Source of the DNA: Ilyonectria destructans
Taxonomy: Eukaryota; Ascomycota; Sordariomycetes; Hypocreales; Nectriaceae
NCBI GenBank assembly: GCA_020740775.1
Contig: JAHEWK010000007.1
Coordinates: 124,001 to 188,000, forward strand
Length of the DNA: 64,000 bases
Reading direction: 5' to 3'
Shown here: positions 22,143 through 32,684 of the stretch, one piece after another
Layout of the letters: the number at the start of each line of letters is the position of its first letter
Numbering within the stretch: the first letter of the stretch is position 1
The notes under the pieces: model-generated
Told to the model about the DNA's origin: nothing
The model's database searches: none
Seen by the model: the letters and a program-made list of their open reading frames with translations, nothing else
Position numbers and translations under genes: made by a program

Positions 22143-22988
22143 CTTGTAACGAAGCAGTCTGGCGTATCCAGCGCATCCTAACGATAACTCCGTCTTCCCA
22201 TTATACTCCATTCTCCCAGACTGTTGTCTCTGTGCTATGTTCCCCACCAAATATATGTCCACCTACTATCGTATAGCAATTAGATAAGATACGATCACAT
22301 TCTTTCAGACAAAATTAGATATTGTGTAATGTCGCTTGCGGTAGATACTGCGACAGCTTCAATTGTGTCAGGTGACATATTGCCCGCCACTTATTGAATG
22401 AGCCATTCGGGAAGCTATTTCACCATCTCGTGCCTGCATATAATTTTGGAGACTTCAGTGCGATATATTCCGTCAATGGAGGATTTGAGGGCCAGAGAAT
22501 GGCAGCAGGGCCATCAATAGCGCATAATATCCCTTTGAGCAAACGATGACAGTATGAGTTGGAGATTGGTAAAGCATTCAGTGCTGTGGGTCGGGCTCGG
22601 AAAGTTTCGGCCCAATCTGCGACGAAGAGGGGTAGCATGGCGATGACTAAGACTGGCCTGATCAGGAAGTGATTTGATTGAGCCTGGCGTGGCATTTCGT
22701 GCGTCTGACTTTGTATCTTGCTACAAGCTCCCGTTTGAGCAACTTTTGTACGACCTAGAGAATCCTCTCAATCGCATACAGAAACGTGTAACAGTTGATA
22801 GGGCTAAGATTCCTTTACTAGCACACAGATCATATCGAAAACTGACTACGAATTCAAATCCAGTCAAGTGAGTCCTCGACAATCAGCCCTCCAACCACCT
22901 CACCAAGCGCTCAAGGTCAGCAAAGATAGACGGCGGCTGTGCGAACTATACAAGGCTTCAAATTCTCAGCAGCTTTATAACCAAGAAA
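22143..22988. other. Intergenic region, no supported gene
   Basis: Right border of the metabolic block. Short open frames at 22420-22871 match nothing recognised. The last part is the promoter of the next gene. Confidence 0.5.
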
Positions 22989-23540
22989 ATGACATCCAGC
23001 GTCAGCCAGGACGAGGCGACTCCAGAGTCCTCGATTGCTGGCTTCACAACAGCGACCACAGAATCTTCAGTTTCTGCGAAGACGCCGCCGACAATCGTCA
23101 GCAGCCAGACCGTTGTCGAAAATCTCTTCGACGGGCAGTACTCTGCAGTTCCATGGCCTGGCAGCAAATACATAATCATTGAAAAAGGCTCCGACCGGGC
23201 AATCACCCTTACAAGAGGCGGGCTTCGTCTCCAAGACGTCGAGGAGGGTCGAAACTTGAACAATCAGTGGCTCTGCGTTGAGCGCAACAATTACTTTGGA
23301 TTCTACAACGAACGTGCAAGGGTATACCTCGGCCACGACGGTAAAAAAGGAATGCGTGCCTCGGCTCCGGCGCTGGAAGAGTGGGAATTTATGGTTCCCA
23401 GGCTGCACCCTGAGGGTGGTTATCAGCTGTTGCTACCGTTCTGGTCGCATACCATGATGATCCTCACGCCTTCAGAGAACAAGAATCAGCTAGTAAGATC
23501 GATGCATGGAACAGCTTTGTGGGTCTTCTCAAAGGTCTAA
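22989..23540 (+). CDS. Small fungal protein of unknown function, probable beta-trefoil-like fold
   Basis: Intronless gene for 183 residues. A Ser/Thr-rich N-terminal tail of about 45 residues is followed by a beta-rich domain with blocks VPWPGSKYIIIEKGS, NNQWLCVERNNYFGFYN, YLGHDGKKGM and EWEFMVPRLHPEGGYQLLLPFW. I recognise this layout from many fungal hypothetical proteins; the repeated YIII/FGFYN/YLGHD strands suggest a trefoil or fascin-like fold, but that is inference. No signal peptide or membrane span is visible. It ends 180 bases from the convergent secreted-protein gene. Nothing indicates an enzymatic role. Confidence 0.75.
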   Translation: MTSSVSQDEATPESSIAGFTTATTESSVSAKTPPTIVSSQTVVENLFDGQYSAVPWPGSKYIIIEKGSDRAITLTRGGLRLQDVEEGRNLNNQWLCVERNNYFGFYNERARVYLGHDGKKGMRASAPALEEWEFMVPRLHPEGGYQLLLPFWSHTMMILTPSENKNQLVRSMHGTALWVFSKV

Positions 23541-23721
23541 CAAGCACTCCTGCCTTGCCCTCCTACAGTACAAATTACTACAGGAAGTCCACAGAATATA
23601 GTGCATCGAGGTAGTTCCAGTATTGACGGTCGTTGTTCTTTATGTATTATTGTTTACTATACTACATCTTTTCAGAACAAGTCTCTGGAGACAGCCCACA
23701 CCATCGCTGTGATTTTGTGCT

Positions 23722-24271
23722 CTAGTCGGTGGTGGCATCAAATGAGAGGAAGGTTGAGGCCAGACCAGCTGCCTCCTCATCCTGTGCAATGTTGTTCTGG
23801 AGCTTCTGCTGCTCTGTGGCGAGCTTTTCGGACACATCCTGGCCCTGCGCTTGCTGAGCTTCAAGCTTCAGGATGGTAGCGGTGAGCTTCAGAACCTTGT
23901 TCTTGATCTTGCCTCGCTATTTTTCAAGACTGTTAGAAAGGTCTCTTTAGAGCATTTGAATGGTATCTTACCTGGAGAGCATCGGCCTCTTCTCCATCAG
24001 CTGCATCAATGGCGACGTTGAATGCGTCCGTCTCTGCGTCGTTGGCAATCTGATTTACGCTGTTGAGAAAATCCAAGTCGGACTCCTCGACGGTCGTGAG
24101 ATCGTTGGGCAAGCCACCCAGCCTCTGCAGGGCCTCTTGTTGGGCATTTCCAGCCACCCCTCCACTGATTGAGAGGTCGTTGTAAGAGGTGGTGCTGAAG
24201 ACAGCTCGCTTGCTCAAGGGCGAGGCTGAGCAGAGGGCGACAAGGCCGAAAGTGATGAGAGAGAACTTCAT
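23722..24271 (-). CDS. Small secreted fungal protein, two exons
   Basis: Exons 24271-23972 and 23916-23722 give 164 residues. A signal peptide covers about 1-17 (MKFSLITFGLVALCSAS), followed by a Lys-Arg pair near 21-22 that could be a Kex2 processing site. The mature part has no cysteines in the readable region and is rich in Ala, Asp and Glu, with the blocks DLSISGGVAGNA, DLDFLNSVNQIANDAE and GEEADALQ before the intron and RGKIKNKVLKL after it. The second half is a long amphipathic helix. This family is widespread in ascomycetes as small secreted proteins of unknown function. Introns, length and secretion signal all fit a live gene. Confidence 0.85.
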
Positions 24272-25957
24272 GATGGATTGTTGGGGTTGTTTTGGTTGTA
24301 TTTTTCGACGTTAAATGGAAGAATTAGGGTCGCAGACCGTTGAATGTAGGACGAAGAAGCAAAATGCAGCGCAGCTGACTGAGGATTAGGTTGATGGAGG
24401 ATGTTGTTGAGTTGATGGAGAATGTGATTGAAGCTGGGCTTCGAGCTGCTTTCATAGTCGACGGCTTTGGTGTGATTTCGAGGATAGAAACTTGACAGGC
24501 GGCGATGGTTTCCTAGACTAGACCAGTCCTGAAGCCGTTGTCTTGTTTTGCCGCATTGCCCTGCCCTCCTTCATAAGCGAGTCTCGGCGACAGGTACGAG
24601 ACTGGGGTTGGTGAGACGAAGCAACCAAGGCCCACGGGCGTCAATTGTCCCAGAGCAATGGTATGATACTGCCAAGTGTATTTTGGGATGCGATTCTTCA
24701 CCCATGACGTCAAAGAAAACACCAAAGGGGACTGCAACGCGCCTACAAACGCGCAGTGGAGAATCGAATCGACAGGGGTTTGTCACTGAAGCTCCGAGTT
24801 TCATAGCGGCCGATCTTACAAAGGTTGAGACGTCTGAACCGCGGTGGGGCTAAACGACGCCAATTGTCGCTTAAGCGAGTCAAATGACACCCTAAAAACA
24901 ACTCTAAGAGGGAGTAGGCTCTTTTTTTTCGTCTCATCTTCCCCTAGCGCGTATAGCTTCACCGAGCTTGGCTCTGCAGTTGCTATTAATAATGGGGGGA
25001 ACTCTTTTCACATCGCGTCTCGCCTGTCACCTGTCACAGGTTATGCTGCTACTCTAACTCTAAACATGTTAATCGTAACTTTATGCGTAAATCCCTGGTG
25101 AGTTAATTTTCCACTTTAATTCCGACATTTCATCTCGTTAGCACTTGCTTGACCCGAACATCGAAAGCTGGATTCACCAGCCTAGACAACTGTGCGGGGA
25201 TGCACAATCCGATTTCCGTAAACTACACGCATATCGCCATTCGGTGCATTATGATTCAGCTCTCAGTGTCTACTTGGTGTTGTTGAGTGGGTAATCTTAC
25301 GACCTCGATTTCTTGCCGCATCACTGATAGCATCGTGACTAAACCATTTCCCCCGACAGGCGGGTGAATGTAGAATAAGGAACAAATAATTCCGACAGGA
25401 TTACCAGTTTAATCTACTCGCCTCGCCTACTTGGTTCCTGGTGAGTTTTCACCTTTGCCTCCAGGAGCGAGTCATCAATGGATGCTTGCCTGAGAAAGCA
25501 CATTCGTGTGTAGGTTTTCTCCACCAGTTCGATCGGTCATATTTGCACAAGCGATGCAAGGCGTCCTATGAGCAGATATCTCGTATAGTATTATTTTACG
25601 ATGCTCAAAAACTTTCTACGGGGTTGATTCTCTCTCCTCTGTAGGCTGGATCTAGATGGGGTTTAGGGTAGGTTCCGAGCGACACGAGCCTGACATCGGA
25701 ACGACATCCGAGCAATCTTTCAGTGCTGAGCCTCTTTTTGCGTAGAGTCAGAGTAGGAATATGAGAAGTAGATGATACGTGTATAGATGAAGCTCATTGC
25801 TATTCATATTCCCCAAGATGCTATCAACGCCAACGCTATACCGGAATCCCTCTTTGAATGCTGCGACACAAATACGCACCCCGCCATTCTAAGATCAGTT
25901 GCGGCCTTCGCTTTTTTCTAATCCCTTGTTAAAACTTCTCTTTCTTAACTTCCCTCT
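24272..25957. other. Intergenic region, no supported gene
   Basis: Contains the promoter of the secreted-protein gene (24272-24500). The remainder has only short open frames without recognisable homology. Polypyrimidine-rich sequence at 25900-26010 borders the next gene's 3' end. Confidence 0.5.
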
Positions 25958-26894
25958 TCATGTCTTAAGAGCCGCACCCTCTCTTTGCTCTCCCCTCTCC
26001 GAAGTCCTCCCTCTACCTGACTGCCCCCAATAAACTGCCATCGGGAATATACTATCCGCCTCTCCCCAGAACCCTTCGCCTCCAACTGCACGACGCTGAA
26101 AAGCCCTCGCCTTGACTGTCTTCATTACTTCTTCGACAATTTTATACTCTGTAGTGCGCTTCTCACATTTCATCCTCAGGGCGTCAAAGTTATTGCCGAT
26201 GAGAAGTGGCAAGGCATCTAAGCCAGAAGTCTCCACTGACTGTTCTGACAGCGGGGTAAACAATCGCGTGCATGCAGCAATTGTGAGAATTGGGGACTGT
26301 ATAAGACTGTATTTGCGTCAATAATACGCACCGCCTCTCCAAGATCGTATATGGATGGTGTTTTTAGGACCTGGATTCCGAAGCTTGCGAGAAACTCCTT
26401 ATCGGTCTTGGTAAAGGTTGGATCTGGAGTATAAAGCGACCTGGCGGTAGAGTCATCTGATGTTAAACCCAAGTACGACGCAATGGCGATGAGAATAACG
26501 AGTTGCTTGATTTGGCGCGATTGGAACCTGGATGGCGTGAGGCTGCCGAGTCCCGAAGATACGGCCTTGTTGACTCGCGGACGATTCTTGGCTCGGAGCA
26601 TAGCCTCGAACGATTCTGAGAATGCCGACTGGTGGAATAAATGCTTGGCTTTCTCGTAGAGAATACTGAATTGTCGAACCTGTTTCGAGGATGTCCTCGC
26701 CTTGGCATATCGGCCGTTCGCAGTCGTGCTGATTGAGTTTTGTTTCAAATGCGGTTCGCGTGGTGCAAGTGCTGGGTCCCCTAAAAATATCGTGTAGGCT
26801 TTTTATGCTCGTAACAGTAGACTCAATCTAGGACAAGCGTACTGTTGCTGATATCCCAGCCCGCCGCGGGGCGCATTGTAATTGTAAACGACAT
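25958..26894 (-). CDS. SRR1-like domain protein with a short intron or frameshift
   Basis: Exon 1 is 26894-26843 (17 residues plus one base) and intron 26842-26781 has normal ends. Exon 2 runs from 26780 with basic, Gln-rich sequence and then SSGLGSLTPSRFQSRQIKQL, the start of an SRR1-like domain (a family named from a plant light-signalling protein; fungal roles are unclear). DPTFTKTDKEFLASFGI and DANTVLYSPQF continue it. The frame then closes near 26218, while LPLLIGNNFDAL and a C-terminal tail are in another frame (26263-25958). A 35-nt GT-AG segment (26331-26297) would restore the frame but is very short for an intron and would remove VLYSPQF; the alternative is a one-base indel. The gene may be decayed. 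Confidence 0.6.
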
Positions 26895-27297
26895 TGTGAC
26901 CAAAACCTACATTCCAACGTCGCCTTTCTTTTATTTTCTTTTTCTCTGATGCCATACAGTCAACAGAAACCGAAAACATTCCTCAGGCATGTTGAGTCCC
27001 ATAATACGGGTCATGTGAATGGCAAAGCCTGTTTTTTTGTTCTCGTGTGCGCTATTCCCACTCGTGCAATTTCAGCGACCCACGTTCTCGGCTCTGTTGA
27101 AGCTCCCGAGCATCGGCTTTCCCATTTGGCAATGGTGCCAAGGAATTAAATTGATGTAGTAAAAGTTGATAAAGTTTAGGAAATTTATCCGACAGCTAGA
27201 CTACTCAGCCGTGGGGTCTTCTCGGGGTTTTGCAATGTCTACACCTGCTATCCCATGATACCCACCCTCGTTCATCTCATTCTCCATTCAATATTGC
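26895..27297. other. Intergenic region, no supported gene
   Basis: Promoter of the SRR1-like gene and 3' flank of the acetyltransferase gene. No named feature was recognised. Confidence 0.5.
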
Positions 27298-28200
27298 TTA
27301 GATCAGCTGTAACCTCATTTGGTACTGGCTTAAATCCATTGGGGTGAAGCCAAAGTGAGCAGCCAATCTGTCAGCTGGTTCCTTGGGGAAAATTGGGCTC
27401 GCTCGCCATTTCTTGCTCGGGAATTTCGCCATCATTGCCTCTATCAGCCTCCTCGCCTCTCCTTGGCATCTCCATTCCGGTTCCACAAAGAGGCTCGTTA
27501 CATTGACTGTAATCTCCTCGTCTTTGTCCGGATGAGATGTGGCACAATAGGCGTGCCCTAGTTTGAAGACTCTTTTTGTAGGCCCGAGCAGATTAACCCC
27601 CCAGGCTTGCCAGGGCAGATCAGGTGCAGCATGTGTTGTGATCTGCTTTTTGAGCTCCTCAAAGGTGCAGTCCTCTAGGCTAGCATCGGAGACAGAGTCT
27701 TTCACACTCGTCAAGTCCTTTTCCCATCCATACAACTCTTGCACGATAGAGAACCCCATGCGCTTGTAGAGACGAAGAGCCCGCTCGTTCTGCTTGATGC
27801 ACTCCAGCTCAATGATATGGACGCCCCTCTTCCTCTCTGCCGAGATGATTAATTCCATCGCCTGGGTTCCTGTTCCTTTCCCATGGTAGGAGGGCACGAC
27901 CCCCATGGCTGCAAGTCGTGACTCCTTGGGCTTGTCATCCCGAATGGCGATAAGACCGAAAGCCACCGGCTCATTGGAATCAGGTGTCGGGAAGAAGATG
28001 TGGCTCAACTCTAGCGACACAAGATATCCCTTACACGATAACATGATGGTTTCCTCGGTGAACTTGACCTCGGCGCCGATGTAGTTTGTAAAGGCTGCGT
28101 TGAAAACAGCGGCGAGCTGGGAGGGCGAGATCGAATTGCCAGGTCTAGATTCCATTTTGCTTGAAGGAGAGCGTTTTTGTTTCGATATCAAAGGTGACAA
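27298..28200 (-). CDS. GNAT-family acetyltransferase with two GNAT-like halves
   Basis: Intronless, 300 residues. The N-terminal half is a full GNAT domain: strand VSLELSHIFF, then the acetyl-CoA site MGVVPSYHGKGTGTQAMELI (about 98-117, R/Q-x-x-G-x-G/A equivalent HGKGTG), and ECIKQNERALRLYKRMGF as the motif B region. The C-terminal half (about 190-300) repeats a weaker GNAT pattern with SLFVEPEWRCQGEARRLIEAMM and a final AAHFGF. Such double proteins acetylate small molecules or protein N-termini; the substrate here is not identifiable. ATG 28200 or the internal ATG at 28155 could be the start. No secretion signal. Codon use and intact length suggest a live gene. Confidence 0.85.
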   Translation of the reverse strand: MSPLISKQKRSPSSKMESRPGNSISPSQLAAVFNAAFTNYIGAEVKFTEETIMLSCKGYLVSLELSHIFFPTPDSNEPVAFGLIAIRDDKPKESRLAAMGVVPSYHGKGTGTQAMELIISAERKRGVHIIELECIKQNERALRLYKRMGFSIVQELYGWEKDLTSVKDSVSDASLEDCTFEELKKQITTHAAPDLPWQAWGVNLLGPTKRVFKLGHAYCATSHPDKDEEITVNVTSLFVEPEWRCQGEARRLIEAMMAKFPSKKWRASPIFPKEPADRLAAHFGFTPMDLSQYQMRLQLI

Positions 28201-28851
28201 GAGTTGGGAAATGTGGCCAACACACAGTTGATAATGCTCAAGATAAAAGTCTGAAGTTGATCATACGATTCAGAGCTCAGGCGAGGAGGGGTTATCATGT
28301 GGCAAATGGCTTACTCGAATAGGCAGGTGTTGATGTCAGACAGGCGTGGTTTGACCTCATGAAAGGCTGGAAATTGGGCGTTGCGTCGTTAAAAATGTGG
28401 GGTTAGCTGATGATCATGAGGGGTCTACGAATTGCTGACGAATACTGAGATCAGGCAGATATCTTGACGCGAGGTCGACGTACATCAGAGAGCAGTGTAT
28501 TCATACACTTATGACACCTTAGTAACTCAATGGTCCACATTGAGGCTCATATTCCGCGGTTGAGAGAAGGCCGCGTGGCTTCGAATTGATTTCTCAGTTA
28601 AGTTAAACTTATAGTTAGAAAATCTAATAGCTCGAATAATTAAAAGTAATTAGTTAATTACACACTTTAAGTAATAATAATATCTATCAGTCCTCCAGTA
28701 AAAATAACACTAACTGGCCTAGTAATAATATCCCCAGCTAATCTAGTTAAAAATCAGCTGCTACCTCCGCCGTTGCCGCCAGCCAATTTATTGAAACCCT
28801 GATTATTACCTGCTTCCTTTTGTAGCTTCTGCTGCCGCCCGTCATCCCTCT
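28201..28851. other. Promoter region followed by an AT-rich tract
   Basis: Acetyltransferase promoter at 28201-28500, then AT-rich sequence at about 28585-28765 rich in TAA/TTA, typical of RIP-mutated repeat remains. It marks the left edge of the decayed zone. Confidence 0.5.
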
Positions 28852-29613
28852 ACCAATCCACTACCCCGTCGCTGACGCCGTTATCGCTATCAACTCGTTC
28901 CCGGGGGATAATATAAAGAAATATATTGAGTCCACTGATGTGTGGAATATTTGTTGGAAAACGTTTAGTTGGAAGCACATGTGTGCCGATGATATACCCG
29001 AGGCTAACCAACTCTGGGATCGCGAACTCTGGAGTGATAAGGCCGACATAAATACAGCAAAGACTCTCTCCTCAAGGGCGAGAAAAAGGAGGACATATGC
29101 GTCATACTCAGAACGTGTGAGGACCTGTGGCCTGGTCAAAAACTTGTTATGAAAACTCAGTACAAGCTCAGGGACCTCGACACCAAGCGTCACATGAAGC
29201 ACATGATCAGCACACTCATCCTTGCTCTTTCACGATTGGACGGCCAGGACGGCCAGGGCAAAAAGAACGTGACGGATGCCGCCTTCATCAAGACGTACCT
29301 AGTCGCTCTCGGTGAGATGTACATTTTTTACGAATTCCACACCGCTCAAGTGTCAGACGGGATAAGCTACCAGTCGAACCATCACAAGCGTCGCAACCCG
29401 CGCGCGTGGAAGACGGAAGAGACGTTGAAACTCCTCAAACATACCGTCACAGACGGGTTCGCCAATGCTTGGGGCCAGCTAGACCCCCGCGGCTCCCTGT
29501 TCGAGCGCCAGGAGGGGCTCTTGCGCGGCTTGGAGCGGGACATGTCCCGGTTCCAGTGCACCAACAGCTCAGACAGAGACGAGGAGGAGGGTCCGAAGGC
29601 AATTTGGCGTTAG
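28852..29613 (+). pseudogene. Broken gene for a fungal protein of unknown family
   Basis: Two collinear coding-like frames: about 28852-29155 and about 29085-29613, shifted by two bases near 29085. The joined product would be about 250 residues, Trp-rich at first (DVWNICWKTFSWKHM, NQLWDRELW), then helical and basic with RHMKHMISTLILALSRLDG and NHHKRRNPRAWKTEE. No start codon was found upstream of 28852 because the AT-rich tract begins there. No domain was recognised. Coding-like composition in both frames supports a recent frameshift. It lies just upstream of a broken GTPase and could be part of the same ancestral locus; that is only a guess. Confidence 0.35.
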
Positions 29614-30115
29614 TATTCAAGGACTCCTAGTCCATCTATTGAGGAGGTGGGCTGGTGTTTTGACGCAAACGACATGCTGATGATGCTGGGAGAGTGTAAG
29701 CGCACATCTCGCATGCGAATAGGCCTTGAGAACTACCGGGCGCGTCTCAGGATGAGCTTCCACCAGCTGGCGGCGCTGCGCGCTGGTCTGATCCATGTGG
29801 CTAATGTTCAGGGTGAGGGAGCAAATGACCGCAACATCCGGTGCGCAAGTGACAATGGGTACGTAAGCAGCAACATCAGCAGAAGCCTCTTGGAACAGGA
29901 TATCTGGATATTGGCGGCCATGTGGACGGGAAGCCAAGACACGCTAGACCTGACCCAGGACCAGGACCAGCAACTGCAGCAGCTCACCGCCTTGGGTGGG
30001 TGGTGGGTGCGGTAATGGCGAACGGGGGCCCTCACGGCTTGGGTGAGAATGATGGCCCTCAGGTTGTTTCCGCCGAGGAGGAACTTCGAGCTTCCGTCCA
30101 TCAGGTCGCAGCAGT
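29614..30115. other. Unassigned stretch between two broken genes
   Basis: Both strands have open frames (plus 29647-30015, minus across 29808-30479), but none gives recognisable motifs. It may be remains of the flanking pseudogenes. Confidence 0.4.
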
Positions 30116-31075
30116 ATGTACTCAACAATTCTATGCGTGCCGTGGCCAATGCCTGGGGCTGGGAAGAGCACTTGTCGTATTCAGAGGCGTCGTGTTCGAA
30201 AACATGGCTATCGTAATGGGATATTAAAAAAATGCCCTCCTCTAAGTAGATATGGGACCTACGCTGCTGACCGGCATCATCTACTTGCACACACAGGATA
30301 ACCGACGTCCGAATGACACATGTTTCACTCCGAAACCTGAACTTGTTTCGAAAGCTTGGTGCTGAGGAGAACCTGTCCAACGTCATGCTCGTCACAAGCT
30401 GGTGGGAGGTTTGCGACTCCGAGATTACCTCGGCCAGAGAGGCAGAGTTGAAGTCCCAAGGATGGTTTTGGAGCACCATGATCTCTCAGGGATGCTCCCA
30501 CGGACAGGTTGGCAGAGCCGTCCATCCTAGATGAACCAACGCTGACAGCTGACAGGTATAACAGCCAACCACAGGTGGCAGAGGGGATTGTCCGCAGGTT
30601 GCTACAGACCACCCATGTTACCTTGAAGGCACAAGAGCCGCTCGTCTTCGAGCAAAATCCTGTAGCAGGGATCGACGCTAGCACCTCCATGCATGAGATA
30701 ATCGAGCTAGAAAACGGGCAGGCACCAGGAAAATTTGGAAGCAGTCAATGGGGGGATGGAGCTTGCGAGGAAAGAGAGGGAGAATCCCGAGCCACCATTC
30801 ACCTTGGTGCGTTCTAATGCGTCTGTTAGGCAACGACTTCGGCTGGAAAAGTCCCAGCAGGACAACCGCGAGAGGATGAAGATCATGAAAAGGGATCTCA
30901 AGAGCCAAGTGCCCAAAATCAAGCCCAAAGGCGCAAAGACGTTGCTCAAGATGTAGAAGTCGCACAGCAGGGAGATGAACGATGTCGAAGCTCAAAGTCG
31001 CAATGAAATCAGCACCGTGAGGCTCGAGCACTCGGCGAGCATGGAATCGGCGCTCGGTCAGGCCAACAGAGCATA
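30116..31075 (+). pseudogene. Broken fungal P-loop GTPase with coiled-coil tail
   Basis: Remains of a fungal G-domain protein of the kind related to AIG1/dynamin-like GTPases. A P-loop (GAGKST) is at 30155-30172. Much of the G domain between P-loop and the LLTGIIYLHTQDNRRP block (about 30260-30310) is missing, since only about 90 bases separate them. A frame change follows, then SLRNLNLFRKL and NVMLVTSWWEVCD (30313-30440), which include the strand before the guanine-specificity region. Further frame changes lead into a charged coiled coil (ELARKERENPE, RQRLRLEKSQQDNRERMKIM) to about 31075. At least three frameshifts and an internal deletion make it nonfunctional. Homologues usually expand in fungal accessory regions. 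Confidence 0.7.
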
Positions 31076-31680
31076 ACTATTGGAGAAACGGAAGCGAAAA
31101 GCTTCTGCGAGTCAACTGAGCACGCCTGATATTATGTCACGAATCTTATCAGAGCTTGAATTTGTTGCTGTGGGTGTCCCGCGAGTCGCAAGCGGGAGAA
31201 CATTAGTACCGCCTGGGAAAAACTTGAGGGAGCAGACAGCGATTACACAAGTATTTCCTAATAGTATTACCAACTGCCATCTCTTACCCAAGTTGGGTGA
31301 GCAGGGATGCGCCTCTGAGCTGTTTGACATTGGACAGTTTACGTGTATTAGCCTAGCGCCCTTGGGGTGTCATGACCATTAGACCCTGGGCCATGTTGAA
31401 CCTTCTGTTAGTCTTGATCCAGCATAGACGTTTTGATTGCACCACCCTTTGTTGGAACGTTTAAATCACGCGAGGTGGTGTTGGCCAGTTGAGCCATCCC
31501 CTTTTCTGCAAGGGTGGCTGTCAAGGGCTCCAGTCACATCGCAGAAACGGGGTTTTCCACCTTTGCTAGGTGTTGGATAGTGTACGGCACATTCAATCCA
31601 GGGATTAATGCTCAATAGGGTGTGGATCCTGAATCTGTTGATTGTCTTCATCCAGGATGCCTCCGGCCCCCTCTTTTCTC
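31076..31680. other. Intergenic region, no supported gene
   Basis: Follows the broken GTPase. An open frame at 31080-31382 matches nothing recognised. The right end leads into the first repeat A copy. Confidence 0.4.
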
Positions 31681-31757
31681 AAGAGGGGTTTTATATCATC
31701 TGACACCCCCTCTGACTAAGGTCAGGATATCGATCTATCAGAGGCTTCGTCCTACAG
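31681..31757. repeat. Dispersed repeat A, copy 1 (partial)
   Basis: Shares the block TGACTAAGGTCAGGATAT plus CGATCTATCAGAGG and the preceding GAGGGGTT..ATC with copies at 35265-35414 and 39240-39380. All are on the same strand. Homology fades after CCTACAGG. Possibly the end of an LTR or a nonautonomous element; no ends were defined. Confidence 0.75.
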
Positions 31758-32684
31758 GCCCCAGAGTCACAATCCAACACTAGGCACATCGACACATCGA
31801 CACATGGCATCTGCCGTGCACGATGCAGTAACTTATCTGTCTGCCAAATGAGCAATGCGACACCAGCGAGGCACACTGACGCAAAACTGCGGCTGTGTGG
31901 GAAACTTTATTCACACACACCAACCAGGGAAGAAGGTCACTTTTCTGACCCCTGATGTACTTGCACTATGCCCCAAGCCGTAAGCGAGCCGGACCCGTGT
32001 CAGCCTTGCCGAATGAAAACGGTTACCCCAGATTTGTACGTTCGCCCGGGTTCTATGGATATCAATTATGGTGCCCAGCACAGATACGAGGGACCTTGAC
32101 CAGGCCGACGGCGAGACAATCTAGACATTGTTGTTGCTGACTCTTGTTGCTGTCCTCACTTGTTGAGTGCCCTCGCTTGTTGGCACAACGAGGTTGGTTA
32201 GGCTGTGGTCTTCAAGTAAGGGTCTGGTCGAGGAGACTTCAGGGAAGCCACAGCTGGAGGCGCTTCTTTCGCCGCCATAGCCGCCAAATATGGATCATGA
32301 TGGAACCGTTCAGTTCGCAATCAAAGATAAGTTGGGGTCGGGCTGAGGCTGTGGCTGTCGCGAATCTTGGGGTACTTTCACAGCGGGAGAAAGTGACTTT
32401 TATCTGTTTGTGGCGTTTGCGGGGTTTGCGGGGTTTGCGATGTAGTAAGTCGAGCTGAAAACTAACCCCTTGTCACCGTTGCACTAGACAGCGTTGGCGC
32501 ATAACCAACAAGAAGACGCCTGAAGAAAGCTGGACATCACACTGCGCAAAACGAACGGTCTAGACACGAGTCTCTGCAGGATTGGCGACGGGGTTTCTGA
32601 TTTTAAGATGGACAGCCCCCGGCTTGTGCTGCATGGGCGATCGTCCGGTTTCTCGAATCGGTTTCTTTGTTGCATTGATCCGTC
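31758..32684. other. Intergenic region upstream of a membrane-protein gene
   Basis: Contains CACATCGACACATCGACACATGG near 31785-31807, a short tandem of ACACATCG. Short frames at 31955-32458 lack support. The final few hundred bases are the promoter of the rhodopsin-domain gene, with a TTTGCGGGG triplication at about 32415-32440. Confidence 0.45.

Noticed and set aside
29808..30479. Long minus-strand open frame (223 codons)
   Set aside because: Overlaps the P-loop and NVMLVTSWW blocks of the plus-strand GTPase relic; its own translation shows no motif.
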